Assembly: GCA_027624335.1 (NCBI GenBank)
Contig: JAQBWV010000044.1
Span: 1-35,464 of the forward strand
DNA length: 35,464 nt
Source of the DNA: Planctomycetota bacterium
GTDB lineage: Bacteria > Planctomycetota > Planctomycetia > Planctomycetales > Planctomycetaceae
Direction of reading: 5' to 3'
Below, one piece after another: positions 1 to 7,272 of this stretch. Position numbers and translations under genes: made by a program. Below the pieces are notes generated by a model. It did not search any database. It worked only from the letters and a program-made list of their open reading frames with translations, and was not told where the DNA came from. Each line of letters starts with the position of its first letter. Within the stretch, counting starts at the first letter, position 1.

Positions 1-717
1 CCTCCATGCCATTCCGACAGCCTGTTCCCTGTCACAATCCATGGCGCAAATTCCGTGCCGAACGCTATTGCTTTCGACCTCAGAAGGTACATGGCTACAG
101 TATCGCTGGCATTTGCCTGATCCGCCTTAAGCACGTCCGCCCTGGATTTCTGCCAGCTTGTGTCGGTATCTCATCAGAAAACGCCGCCCATCGGATCGCA
201 GTCGAGTGGGACAATGACAACGGCGTTCGTACTGGCGTCTTCATTCCTCGACGTGACACTTCCGTGTGGCTGAACGCCTTCGCTAGAGGGCGACTTTTTC
301 CCGGTGTCCACCATTGCGCCGACTTCGAGATCCAGGAAACTTTAGATCATTACGAAAATTGGTGTGCGTAGTCGCGACGGTTCGGCACGAGTGCTGGTTG
401 ATGCTCAGGTCGCTCCGAAGCTGCCTGCAGCCTCGATATTCCCGTCTGTGACCGCGGTATCTCAATTCTTCGAAGCGGGGTCTATTGGGTACTCGCCGGA
501 TGCTTCGAACCGACAGTTTGACGGCCTTGAACTGCGAACTTTCAACTGGCAGGTACAGCCACTGTCCATCACACGAGTTGAGTCATCATTCTTCGATGAC
601 CACACAATGTTTCCGGCGGGCTCAGTTGTCTTTGATAATGCACTGTTGATGCGGGGCATCGATCACGAATGGCACAGCCGCGCATCAATTTGCTGCTCAC
701 CGTGCAGTGGCCAATGA
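1..717 (+). pseudogene. Frameshifted DUF2071-like protein remnant, open at left edge
   Basis: Two overlapping reading frames carry consecutive pieces of one protein. The first frame (to the stop at 369-371) contains GICLIRLKHVRP, SSENAAHRIAVEWD, IPRRDTSVWLNAF and GRLFPGVHH. The second frame, usable from about 346, continues with RSRDGSARVLVDAQVAPKLP, FFEAGSIGYS, QFDGLELRTFNWQVQPL, SSFFDDHTMFPAGSV and ALLMRGIDHEWHS before TGA at 715-717. From memory these blocks occur in this order in one protein of the DUF2071/YqjF-like (acetoacetate decarboxylase-fold) type. A single-base indel between about 345 and 369 would join them. The N-terminal part before FRPQKVHGY looks too short and scrambled compared with the family, suggesting further decay. 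The frame is open at base 1, so the 5' end may lie outside. Function is unknown. A sequencing error is the main alternative to a true pseudogene. Confidence 0.62.
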
Positions 718-766
718 TGACCTCGCGAGCAGGCTTTACCAACGGTCAGTGAATCAGGCGGGCGTC

Positions 767-3145
767 TCAGTTTTCCATTGACCCGAATGTCAGGATGAAC
801 TGTGAACCTCCTCCTTCGCGAGGAACGACGCGACAGCCGCCTCCGTGGCGTTCCGCAATGCCTCGCACAATGGCCAGCCCAGCGCCGGTCCCTTCAACGC
901 TGCGACCGACAGCACGCTGAAAAAGGTCGAAGATTCGCTCGCGATGTGCTTCATCTACTCCGGGTCCGCGGTCCCTGACGACAAGGCCAGCTTCAGCGTC
1001 GCCAATGTCTTCAATGTTTGCGGTTGCTATCTCAATTTCCGGAGCGCAATCGGGCGATGTGAACTTCAGGGCGTTGGCGACCAGATTCTGCACGGCCTGG
1101 ATCAGCCATCTGCGGTCGCCCGTAACCGTTGGAAGGATCTCGTCAATAGAGATCGTTGCTCCGGACTGCTCAATTCTGCCGCTCAGCAGTTGCAGCACTT
1201 CTTTCACGACATCGCTAAGGTCGACGTCTGATGACGCGTCCACTGTCTGCTGAGCGCGCGACAATAACAGTACATCATCAAGCAGATTCTGCATGCGCTC
1301 GGAAGCGTCGATGACTCGCTGCAAAAAGCCTCGAGTCCGTTCGTCAAGCTGATTTTCGATTGCTTCTTTGATCAGCATGGAGAAGCTTTGAATCGCTCGC
1401 ACTGGTTCCTTCAGATCGTGCGAGATGACATACAACAGAGAAGTTAGATCCCGATTCCGTAGTTCCAGTTCTTCCTGAGCAGCTTTGCGAACTTCAGCAG
1501 CCTCGGCCTGCGGCGTGATATCCCAGAAGACCAGTTGCGTTCCGGAAATCGTTCCATCCAGATCTCGAATCGGTGTCTTCATCGTCTGGATGTGTCGATT
1601 TTCACCTCGGAACCTCGACGTCTCCACAAAATCAAGTTGTTCTCCCGTGTCAATAACTCGTTGGTCATCTTTGCGATACTGATCCGCAAGCTCCCTGGGC
1701 GAAAAATCGTAATCGTTAAAGCCAACGATCTCTTCGAGCGTCTTATCAAACGTGTCTCTCAGCGCACGATTGGCAAAGACAAATTCGCCCGCCAGGTTTT
1801 TCCGAGCGACACACAGCGGAATGGTTTCGACCAGGGATTCATATAACGCACGCGACTGTCGGAGTTCCGTTTCCGCTCGCAGTCGCTCAGTGATCTCGCC
1901 CAGGAGCTGGTCATTAGCTGATTCCAGTTCGGCGGTTCTCTCGGCAACACGGCGTTCCAGTTCCTCGTTAAACGTTTCGAGTTCTTCTTCACGAAGCTTT
2001 CGTTGAGTGCAGTCGATAATGGTTGACTGAATGGCCGGGCCGCCGTCCCAGTCAACAACTCGCACGTTGTTTTCGAGCCAGACAATTGAGCCGTTTTTTC
2101 GCAGGCCCTGGTACTCGTATCGAGTCGGAGCCGACTCGCCGGCGATACGGGCCTCTCGATACTCGCGCAGACGCTCGTGCTCTTCCGGCGCGGCGAACTT
2201 CAATGTCGAATCGGTTCTGTGAACCTCATCCGCCGTATAACCGAAGATCTGAGCCCATGTTTCATTAACAAACAGCGGCCGGTCATTCCGGTGGATCAGG
2301 ACGCCTTGTATCGAACCTTCTACAAGATTTCGAAATCTTTTCTCGCTGGCTTCAACAGCAAGCCTGGCCTGAACCCGATCTGTCACATTTTCGACAAGAG
2401 TCAGTCGATAAGCTGGCTGGCGGTCGTCGTCGTAAATCCAGTGTGCTGATACGCGAACCCAGACGATACCTTTGTCTTTCTGAACATATTTCTTACGCAC
2501 TGAAAAGTCACTGAAGTTGTGTGGGGTCGTGTCGGGCCTGGGCGAGCCTGACGCGCAGTCCTCATCCAACGCGAGATCAAGCGTCGTTAGATTCAACAAC
2601 TCGTCGCTCGTGTAGCCTGTCATGTCGCAGAACGCACGATTAACTCGGATAAATCGCAAATCGCTATCGACAAAACAGACGCCGATCGTGCCGTCCTCGA
2701 AGCCACTGCGGAAATGCTCTTCGCTCAGGTGTAAAGCCTGTTCAGCTTTTTTTCGACGCGAGATATCCATCACTGTCGCCTGAATGGCCGGCTCTCCGCA
2801 CCAGACGATCGGGCGGACCCGATTCTCCAGCCAGAACACCGACCCATCAGCTCGGACGCCGCGGTACTCGTACTGAGTCGGAGCAGCATCGCCACGCATT
2901 CTCATTTCCATGTAGTTGAGAATGCGAGGGTGTTCGGACGCGTGGATCAGCGGCAGGACGTCGTCCATCGCCAGAACGTCGTCGATTGTCAGTCCGTGTA
3001 ACCGAGCCCACGCCTCGTTGACGTATAACGGCTTCTGATCACGATGGACAAGAATTCCCTCGACGGCTCCTTCGACGATCGCACGGAACATCGTGTCGTC
3101 GGGAGTCCGCTGCGGATTCGTCTCTGTGGAAGGCTGGTCGGGCAT
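767..3145 (-). CDS. Multi-PAS soluble sensor histidine kinase
   Basis: A 792-residue hybrid of sensing and kinase modules with no membrane segment, so probably a cytoplasmic sensor. PAS1 is about residues 18-133, PAS2 about 140-260, PAS3 about 268-384, then a coiled coil (about 385-430) and PAS4 about 432-548. The kinase core follows: a HisKA-type dimerisation segment with phospho-acceptor H576 in ISHDLKEPVRAIQSF, N-box N687/N691 (QNLVANALKF), G1 box DRGPGVD near 725, F-box LFQRA near 741 and G2 box GTGAGLAI at 752-759. The HisKA sequence is of the bacteriophytochrome-like type. It has no receiver or Hpt domain, and no response regulator gene is adjacent, so the partner is unknown. PAS1 and PAS3 are near-duplicates of each other. 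The ATG at 3145 has GGAG eleven bases upstream. It follows two other minus-strand genes with modest gaps, so co-transcription is possible but not shown. Confidence 0.93.
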   Translation of the reverse strand: MPDQPSTETNPQRTPDDTMFRAIVEGAVEGILVHRDQKPLYVNEAWARLHGLTIDDVLAMDDVLPLIHASEHPRILNYMEMRMRGDAAPTQYEYRGVRADGSVFWLENRVRPIVWCGEPAIQATVMDISRRKKAEQALHLSEEHFRSGFEDGTIGVCFVDSDLRFIRVNRAFCDMTGYTSDELLNLTTLDLALDEDCASGSPRPDTTPHNFSDFSVRKKYVQKDKGIVWVRVSAHWIYDDDRQPAYRLTLVENVTDRVQARLAVEASEKRFRNLVEGSIQGVLIHRNDRPLFVNETWAQIFGYTADEVHRTDSTLKFAAPEEHERLREYREARIAGESAPTRYEYQGLRKNGSIVWLENNVRVVDWDGGPAIQSTIIDCTQRKLREEELETFNEELERRVAERTAELESANDQLLGEITERLRAETELRQSRALYESLVETIPLCVARKNLAGEFVFANRALRDTFDKTLEEIVGFNDYDFSPRELADQYRKDDQRVIDTGEQLDFVETSRFRGENRHIQTMKTPIRDLDGTISGTQLVFWDITPQAEAAEVRKAAQEELELRNRDLTSLLYVISHDLKEPVRAIQSFSMLIKEAIENQLDERTRGFLQRVIDASERMQNLLDDVLLLSRAQQTVDASSDVDLSDVVKEVLQLLSGRIEQSGATISIDEILPTVTGDRRWLIQAVQNLVANALKFTSPDCAPEIEIATANIEDIGDAEAGLVVRDRGPGVDEAHRERIFDLFQRAVGRSVEGTGAGLAIVRGIAERHGGGCRVVPREGGGSQFILTFGSMEN

Positions 3146-3303
3146 TCGTCAACCATCTCCGTCGGCAGTTCTATGCACTTGACGGCGTCAGGATAACAAC
3201 TCACAGAGCTGTTGCAGAATGGCCTCTAAATCACGATCTCCACATGCCAAAACGTCCATGCAGCTTACCCAGCAAATTGGGATTCTGCGGGGCGCCGTCT
3301 GCT

Positions 3304-3693
3304 TCATGGAACTGGGAGATCGTCCGGCAGCCACGACATTCGCCACATGTCCGTGTCCGACGAAACATTTGAAACGCCCGATGAAAGTTGCCGCAACCGA
3401 GCCTCGCCACAAACGCGGTCACCGTTCAACCGGACCGTTAATCCTTCAACTGACGATTTCAGCAGTTCAAAACTTCCTCGATCAATTCTCACGACCGATC
3501 CGCGGTCTCCACTCACCGGCCCTTCATAATCGAGATATGCCCTACGATGGTCGGGCAGTGCCTGGGCGTCGATTTCGGCCAACTCGCCAGGAATCTGATC
3601 CAGACGCCACGTGAGAAGTACGTCACCACTCTCGAGCATGAAGTCCCAGTGAAGCTGCGGATGATCGTGTTGCAGCAGCACGAACTGCGGCAT
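3304..3693 (-). CDS. Stand-alone LigD-like 3'-phosphoesterase domain protein
   Basis: This 129-residue protein consists only of the phosphoesterase (PE) domain known from the N-terminus of bacterial DNA ligase D, which trims 3'-phosphate or 3'-ribonucleotide ends during end joining. The motif QHDHPQLHWDFMLE (8-21) matches the family pattern RHDARRLHYDFRLE. It supplies H9, H15 and D17, while H49 and Y53 in DHRRAYLDYEG match the second cluster. These correspond to metal and phosphate ligands in Pseudomonas LigD. The arginine two residues after the Asp is Met19 here, which may alter catalysis. No ligase, primase or Ku gene lies nearby, so a link to NHEJ is not supported by context. TGAGGT lies eight bases before the ATG at 3693, supporting that start. 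Small solo PE proteins are a known class whose role is poorly defined. Confidence 0.8.
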   Translation of the reverse strand: MPQFVLLQHDHPQLHWDFMLESGDVLLTWRLDQIPGELAEIDAQALPDHRRAYLDYEGPVSGDRGSVVRIDRGSFELLKSSVEGLTVRLNGDRVCGEARLRQLSSGVSNVSSDTDMWRMSWLPDDLPVP

Positions 3694-3757
3694 CGACCGT
3701 ACCTCACTCCGTGTGAAAAAGATGCCAAAGGCACACTAAGCTGAACGACACTGCGTT

Positions 3758-4501
3758 CTACAGCAGCGTCTCCAGAAGCAGCCGCAGTTTTCTCATTTCC
3801 AGAGCCCGCATCTCGTCATCCATCTGCGCATGATCAAAATCAACTGACAGCGCGCGGTTGTAATTCTCGCGAGCGAGCAGCTGAATGATCCGAGCGTAAT
3901 CCACCTCGCCGAGTCCAACCTGCACCTGTACCTGTTTGTCGGTGCTATCACGCAGCAACGTGTGGTACACGTACGGGAAAACCTGATCCCACGATGCGTC
4001 ACTGTGCGAGCCGCAAATGTAATAACTCGGGTCGAGTGACAGTCCCAGGCCCCGCACTGACTGGCAAAGTTCGACTGCGGTATGCGGATCCTCAGTCAGT
4101 TGTCCGCTTTTGGTGTGAATTGAGATTCGAATTCCGGCTTCATTGCCGATGCTAACAAACTGCTTGAGTCGATCGATCTCCGAATTGAATGGCGTCCCGA
4201 TCGGTGAGGATGGAACTGTGATCTGCGTTGTGCGGAGCAGTTTCGCGGTTGTACACAGGCCGGCCATCGTTTCATTATCGATGTCATGAGCCACGGTGAA
4301 CGCCACGGGGGTCAAACGGCTAAGATCCCGATACCTCAACAGGAAGGCTTCGGGATTGCTCGCAACTTCGGAAGGGGTCAGATGGTTCGACGTTTCATCG
4401 AGCCAAATGTCAATCCGGTCGTAGTCGAGGCCGACAATGTTTCGGCAGGCTTCCTCGAACTTCAGATCAGAGAAGCATCGAGAAGATGCAGCAATAAACA
4501 C
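3758..4501 (-). CDS. Sugar phosphate isomerase/epimerase-like TIM-barrel protein
   Basis: A 247-residue protein of the xylose isomerase-like / AP endonuclease family 2 TIM-barrel superfamily. Typical features in order are the N-terminal strand with YDRIDIWLDE near residue 30, a mid-barrel SIHTKSGQLTEDP with the His/Glu-Asp metal-site pattern, the LSLDPSYYI strand, the HTLLRDS segment and VQVGLGEVDYARIIQLL near the C-terminus, followed by the final strand ALSVDFDH. Members isomerise or epimerise sugars, or serve in inositol and keto-sugar catabolism; the substrate cannot be read from the sequence. The start is GTG at 4501, preceded by AGGGAG at seven bases, which decides this start. It is slightly shorter than the usual 260-290 residues. 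The phosphoesterase gene follows after 64 bases on the same strand, which may reflect co-transcription. Confidence 0.82.
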   Translation of the reverse strand: MFIAASSRCFSDLKFEEACRNIVGLDYDRIDIWLDETSNHLTPSEVASNPEAFLLRYRDLSRLTPVAFTVAHDIDNETMAGLCTTAKLLRTTQITVPSSPIGTPFNSEIDRLKQFVSIGNEAGIRISIHTKSGQLTEDPHTAVELCQSVRGLGLSLDPSYYICGSHSDASWDQVFPYVYHTLLRDSTDKQVQVQVGLGEVDYARIIQLLARENYNRALSVDFDHAQMDDEMRALEMRKLRLLLETLL

Positions 4502-4899
4502 AGCGTCACTCCCTTGATTTCGTGCTCGCCAATAAGGATTCGGGTTCGACCGAACTTTGGACTCAGACCGTAGCGAAGTCGTTCGCCAATCCAGAGCACT
4601 ACTTGGGGCAGTCTATCCCGTTTCAGAAACGGCATTTACAGCCCAAACAACAATTCCGTTCGCCATCCGACACAAAGGCGTGTGGTAATCTACTCAGATT
4701 AGGCTGGAGCTGCAATATCGGTGGACTTTCGCGGTTAATCCGGTTGTCCGCCTTGCATCGATTCTCCGAATTCGACGGCTCGTATGGTCGATAAGTGTCT
4801 TTGAGACGATGACCGTGTCGGTTCAGAACACAAATCGTGCTTCACGCAGAAGCAGTTTTCGGCCGAAGCAAGTCCTCAGGGACCAGGAAGGGATTTCCG
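4502..4899. other. Divergent intergenic region, no gene seen
   Basis: About 400 bases lie between the minus-strand isomerase gene and the plus-strand lipoprotein gene, so promoters for both should be here. I saw no convincing -35/-10 pair, tRNA, riboswitch fold or conserved small ORF. The candidate frames across it have no recognisable protein features. An SD sequence (AGGAAGGGA) lies at its right end before the lipoprotein start. Confidence 0.5.
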
Positions 4900-5340
4900 A
4901 TGAGACAAACTGTTGCTCTGCTCGCCGTGTGCAGCCTCGTGACGATCACGGTTGGGTGCAGCCAGAATATGGGCACCGTCCGAGGTCAGGCACCCGGACA
5001 GTACCAGGCTGGCCCTCACCCGATGGCGCCGCAGGGGCAAATGGCATCCAATGGTGGGATGCGAATGCCCGGCCCAAGTCCGGAAACCCGGTACTACGAC
5101 GGTCCGGCCTTTGATCCGAATCAGTTTGGCCCGTCTAACTGCCCGCCCGGCCCTCACGGATCGAGCTGCCCTGTTTGCCCGCAGTCGCACAGTTTCGATG
5201 TCTGGAGACCGACTCATCATCACACGTGGGAGTACAACGCCCCCCAGGGCCTGACCTATCCGAATCCAACTCAGCCACCAGCGGCGGTTCAGTACCCGTA
5301 CTACACCGTCAAAGGTCCAACCGACTTCTTCATGAAGTAA
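4900..5340 (+). CDS. Small Pro/Gly/His-rich lipoprotein
   Basis: A 146-residue secreted protein of unknown function. It begins MRQTVALLAVCSLVTITVGC: a short basic N-terminus, a hydrophobic stretch and a lipobox-like TVGC with C20 as the likely lipidated residue. The mature part is low complexity, rich in Pro, Gly, Asn, Gln and His, with repeated PGQ/PNQ-type turns, a CPPGPHGSSCPVCPQSHS cysteine cluster at about 88-105, and aromatic residues near the C-terminus (YPYYTVKGPTDFFMK). I do not recognise the family. Planctomycete genomes carry many short lipoproteins of this style. The ATG at 4900 is chosen over an in-frame ATG at 4837 because AGGAAGGGA sits just upstream and the signal peptide starts exactly here. 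It stands alone, with a strong hairpin 35 bases after the stop. Confidence 0.75.
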   Translation: MRQTVALLAVCSLVTITVGCSQNMGTVRGQAPGQYQAGPHPMAPQGQMASNGGMRMPGPSPETRYYDGPAFDPNQFGPSNCPPGPHGSSCPVCPQSHSFDVWRPTHHHTWEYNAPQGLTYPNPTQPPAAVQYPYYTVKGPTDFFMK

Positions 5341-5375
5341 ATGGGGACCAGGCGATTCGCGCCACGTGAATCAAT

Positions 5376-5414
5376 GACCGGCTATTGCGGAAAACAGTTT
5401 CGCGACAGCCGGTC
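5376..5414 (+). terminator. Strong hairpin between convergent genes
   Basis: GACCGGCT (5376-5383) pairs perfectly with AGCCGGTC (5407-5414). The enclosed bases form an inner stem GCGGAA/TTTCGC, giving one long stem-loop. It lies 35 bases past the lipoprotein stop, before the convergent aminopeptidase gene, so it may end transcription from either side. No U-rich tail follows, so factor-independent termination is uncertain. Confidence 0.45.
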
Positions 5415-5515
5415 GCTGTACAGCCACAGGAAGAATCTCCGTTGCCACACGATTTGCCGCCTGAGGGAATTTGTTGAGTATCGGCGTTTCGAGTGTGTTG
5501 CTGATTCGCCGTTCG

Positions 5516-7006
5516 CTATCTGGCGAGTGCTGCGGCGGCTTCAACCAGCGTCCTCACCATGCAGCCGGTTGCTCCACCTTCACGGTGTGGCGTGTTGCTC
5601 GACGCGAACGATGGGCCGGCAATGTCGAGATGCACCCACGGTTTTCCCTCGACGAACTTTTCGAGGAATTTCGCTGCCGAGATGGCTCCGCCCCAACGCC
5701 CGCCAATGTTGCGACAGTCTGCAACGTCGCTCTTGAGCAGTTCTTCGAAGTGATCGAACATCGGCATCTGCCAGATCTCTTCTCCGGCGACTGCTGCCGC
5801 GTCAGTAATACCGTCGCACCAGTCCTGATTGTTGGTAAAAGCTCCCGTGACTTCTTCGCCAAGTGCAACAACGCAGGCTCCTGTCAGTGTCGCCAGATCA
5901 ACAATGCGGTCGGCACCTTTCTCGACGGCATAACTGAGCACATCGGCCAGGACCAGTCGACCTTCAGCATCCGTGTTTTGAACTTCGATCGTCACGCCGT
6001 TGCGAGCTGTCAGGATGTCGCCCAGTTTGTAGGACGTCCCGCTGACCATATTCTCGACAAGGCCCATGTAACCGACGACGTTCACAGGCAGTTTCAGCCG
6101 GGCGATGGCCGACACGGCCCCCAACGCCGTTGCCGCTCCGGCCATGTCGCACTTCATCGTGATCATGCTCTCAGACGGTTTCAGCGAGAGCCCGCCACTG
6201 TCGAACGTAACGCCCTTGCCGACGATCGCCAGTGTCGGTGCGTCCGCCGCGCCGCCCTGGTAGCGAATCGCTACAACGCGAGGCGGACGAGTGCTCCCCT
6301 GCGAAACCGCCAGCAGCGCGCCCATTCGCTCCGCTTCAAGTTCATCCTGGCCCAGAGCTTCAAATCGCAGACCGAGTTCATCAGCAACAGCTCGAGCACG
6401 CGCGGCGAACGACTCGGGATAGATCATTTCGGGCGGCAGATTGACCAGTTCTCGAGTCAGATTGATGGCTTCGCCGATCGTCGTTCCTCGCGCTGCTGCA
6501 TCGGTCGCCGCTTGAGATTCCGCTCCCTCGACCAGCAGAGAAACGCTCACCATCGGGAAGTGCCCCTGCTCCGACTTCAGAGAATCCTGCCCTTGAGAAC
6601 CGACAATAGCTGCGGTCGCCGTGGTTTCGATCGCCGTTGCGGAACCGACGGCCTTTGTCACCGCTTCAGGCACGCAGATGGCAACAGTCATGCCGTCTTT
6701 CGATGACGCCTTCCTGACGGCGGTCATCATGGCCTTCTCGAATCGCGCGCGAGTGAGCCCGTCGATATTTCCGAGACCCACCAGCAGAACTCGATCGGAA
6801 GATATGCCGGGGACATCGTGCAGCGGCAACAGCTTGGCGAGTTTGCCGGTCAGGTCTCCTGATTCGATCAACCTGGATATCGTGCCGCCCAGAGCCAGGT
6901 CGAGCTTTTCGACTGGGCCAGAAAGCTCAGGAGACTCGGCCACTCCAACAATCAACCAGTTACATTGAACATCGTGCCACGACGCGCTGCTGAGCGAGAT
7001 CTTCAT
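5516..7006 (-). CDS. pepA: Leucyl aminopeptidase (M17 family)
   Basis: A cytosolic two-metal exopeptidase of 496 residues that releases N-terminal residues from peptides; family members assemble as hexamers. The M17 signature NTDAEGRL lies at 344-351. Relative to E. coli PepA (K270, D275, D293, D352, E354; catalytic K282 and R356) every ligand is shifted by exactly six: K264, D269, D287, D346, E348, K276 and R350, so the active site is complete. The N-terminal domain (1-165) is the variable macro-like domain. The longer frame to 7051 is rejected because AAAGGAG at 7014-7020 is spaced seven bases from the ATG at 7004-7006. Divergent from uvrA. Some PepA proteins also bind DNA (XerC/D recombination, carAB control); nothing here shows that role. 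Confidence 0.96.
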   Translation of the reverse strand: MKISLSSASWHDVQCNWLIVGVAESPELSGPVEKLDLALGGTISRLIESGDLTGKLAKLLPLHDVPGISSDRVLLVGLGNIDGLTRARFEKAMMTAVRKASSKDGMTVAICVPEAVTKAVGSATAIETTATAAIVGSQGQDSLKSEQGHFPMVSVSLLVEGAESQAATDAAARGTTIGEAINLTRELVNLPPEMIYPESFAARARAVADELGLRFEALGQDELEAERMGALLAVSQGSTRPPRVVAIRYQGGAADAPTLAIVGKGVTFDSGGLSLKPSESMITMKCDMAGAATALGAVSAIARLKLPVNVVGYMGLVENMVSGTSYKLGDILTARNGVTIEVQNTDAEGRLVLADVLSYAVEKGADRIVDLATLTGACVVALGEEVTGAFTNNQDWCDGITDAAAVAGEEIWQMPMFDHFEELLKSDVADCRNIGGRWGGAISAAKFLEKFVEGKPWVHLDIAGPSFASSNTPHREGGATGCMVRTLVEAAAALAR

Positions 7007-7013
7007 CCGTGAA

Positions 7014-7020
7014 CTCCTTT
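7014..7020 (-). promoter_or_regulatory. Ribosome binding site of pepA
   Basis: The minus strand reads AAAGGAG, then seven bases, then ATG at 7006. This fixes the aminopeptidase start and excludes the in-frame ATG 45 bases upstream. Confidence 0.8.
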
Positions 7021-7172
7021 GAATCGGTGACGCTACAGGCCGAGCCGTCAAGCTGGGGCCTGGTTTCAGACGTGTCCGTGAATCGTGGCGGCTGACGACG
7101 CGTTGTCAATCAGCCCTCGACAAACCAGTCACCCAGTCCCTGAAATCTGGTCAACAGGTGAAACGAAGGGCA

Positions 7173-7234
7173 GTCAATTGGGCCGGACCGGTTGGAGTTC
7201 TATACTCCCACAAGACAGCCCTGAACCAATTGAC
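7173..7234 (+). promoter_or_regulatory. Candidate uvrA promoter flanked by dyads
   Basis: TTGGGC (7178-7183), 17 bases, then TATACT (7201-7206) forms a plausible sigma-70 type promoter 67 bases before the uvrA ATG. The -10 is embedded in a small dyad GGAGT-N5-ACTCC (7194-7208). A perfect 9-base inverted pair, GTCAATTGG (7173-7181) and CCAATTGAC (7226-7234), brackets the promoter, with dyad centres 53 bases apart. I saw no E. coli-type or Bacillus-type SOS box. Operator function is inferred from symmetry only. Confidence 0.4.
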
Positions 7235-7272
7235 CACCGTCCGAAGTTTCTTCCTGATTGATAGACCGACTC

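Noticed and set aside
4540..4565. GGTTCGACC-type tRNA T-arm look-alike
   Set aside because: The loop is one base short and there is no acceptor, D or anticodon arm around it.
5471..6706. 411-codon open frame on the plus strand
   Set aside because: Antisense to pepA, whose full active site is intact. The frame has an Arg/Ser/His-rich random composition and reflects codon bias only.
7007..7272. SOS box (LexA) upstream of uvrA
   Set aside because: Neither CTG-N10-CAG with AT-rich core nor GAAC-N4-GTTC was found near the promoter; other dyads are reported instead.
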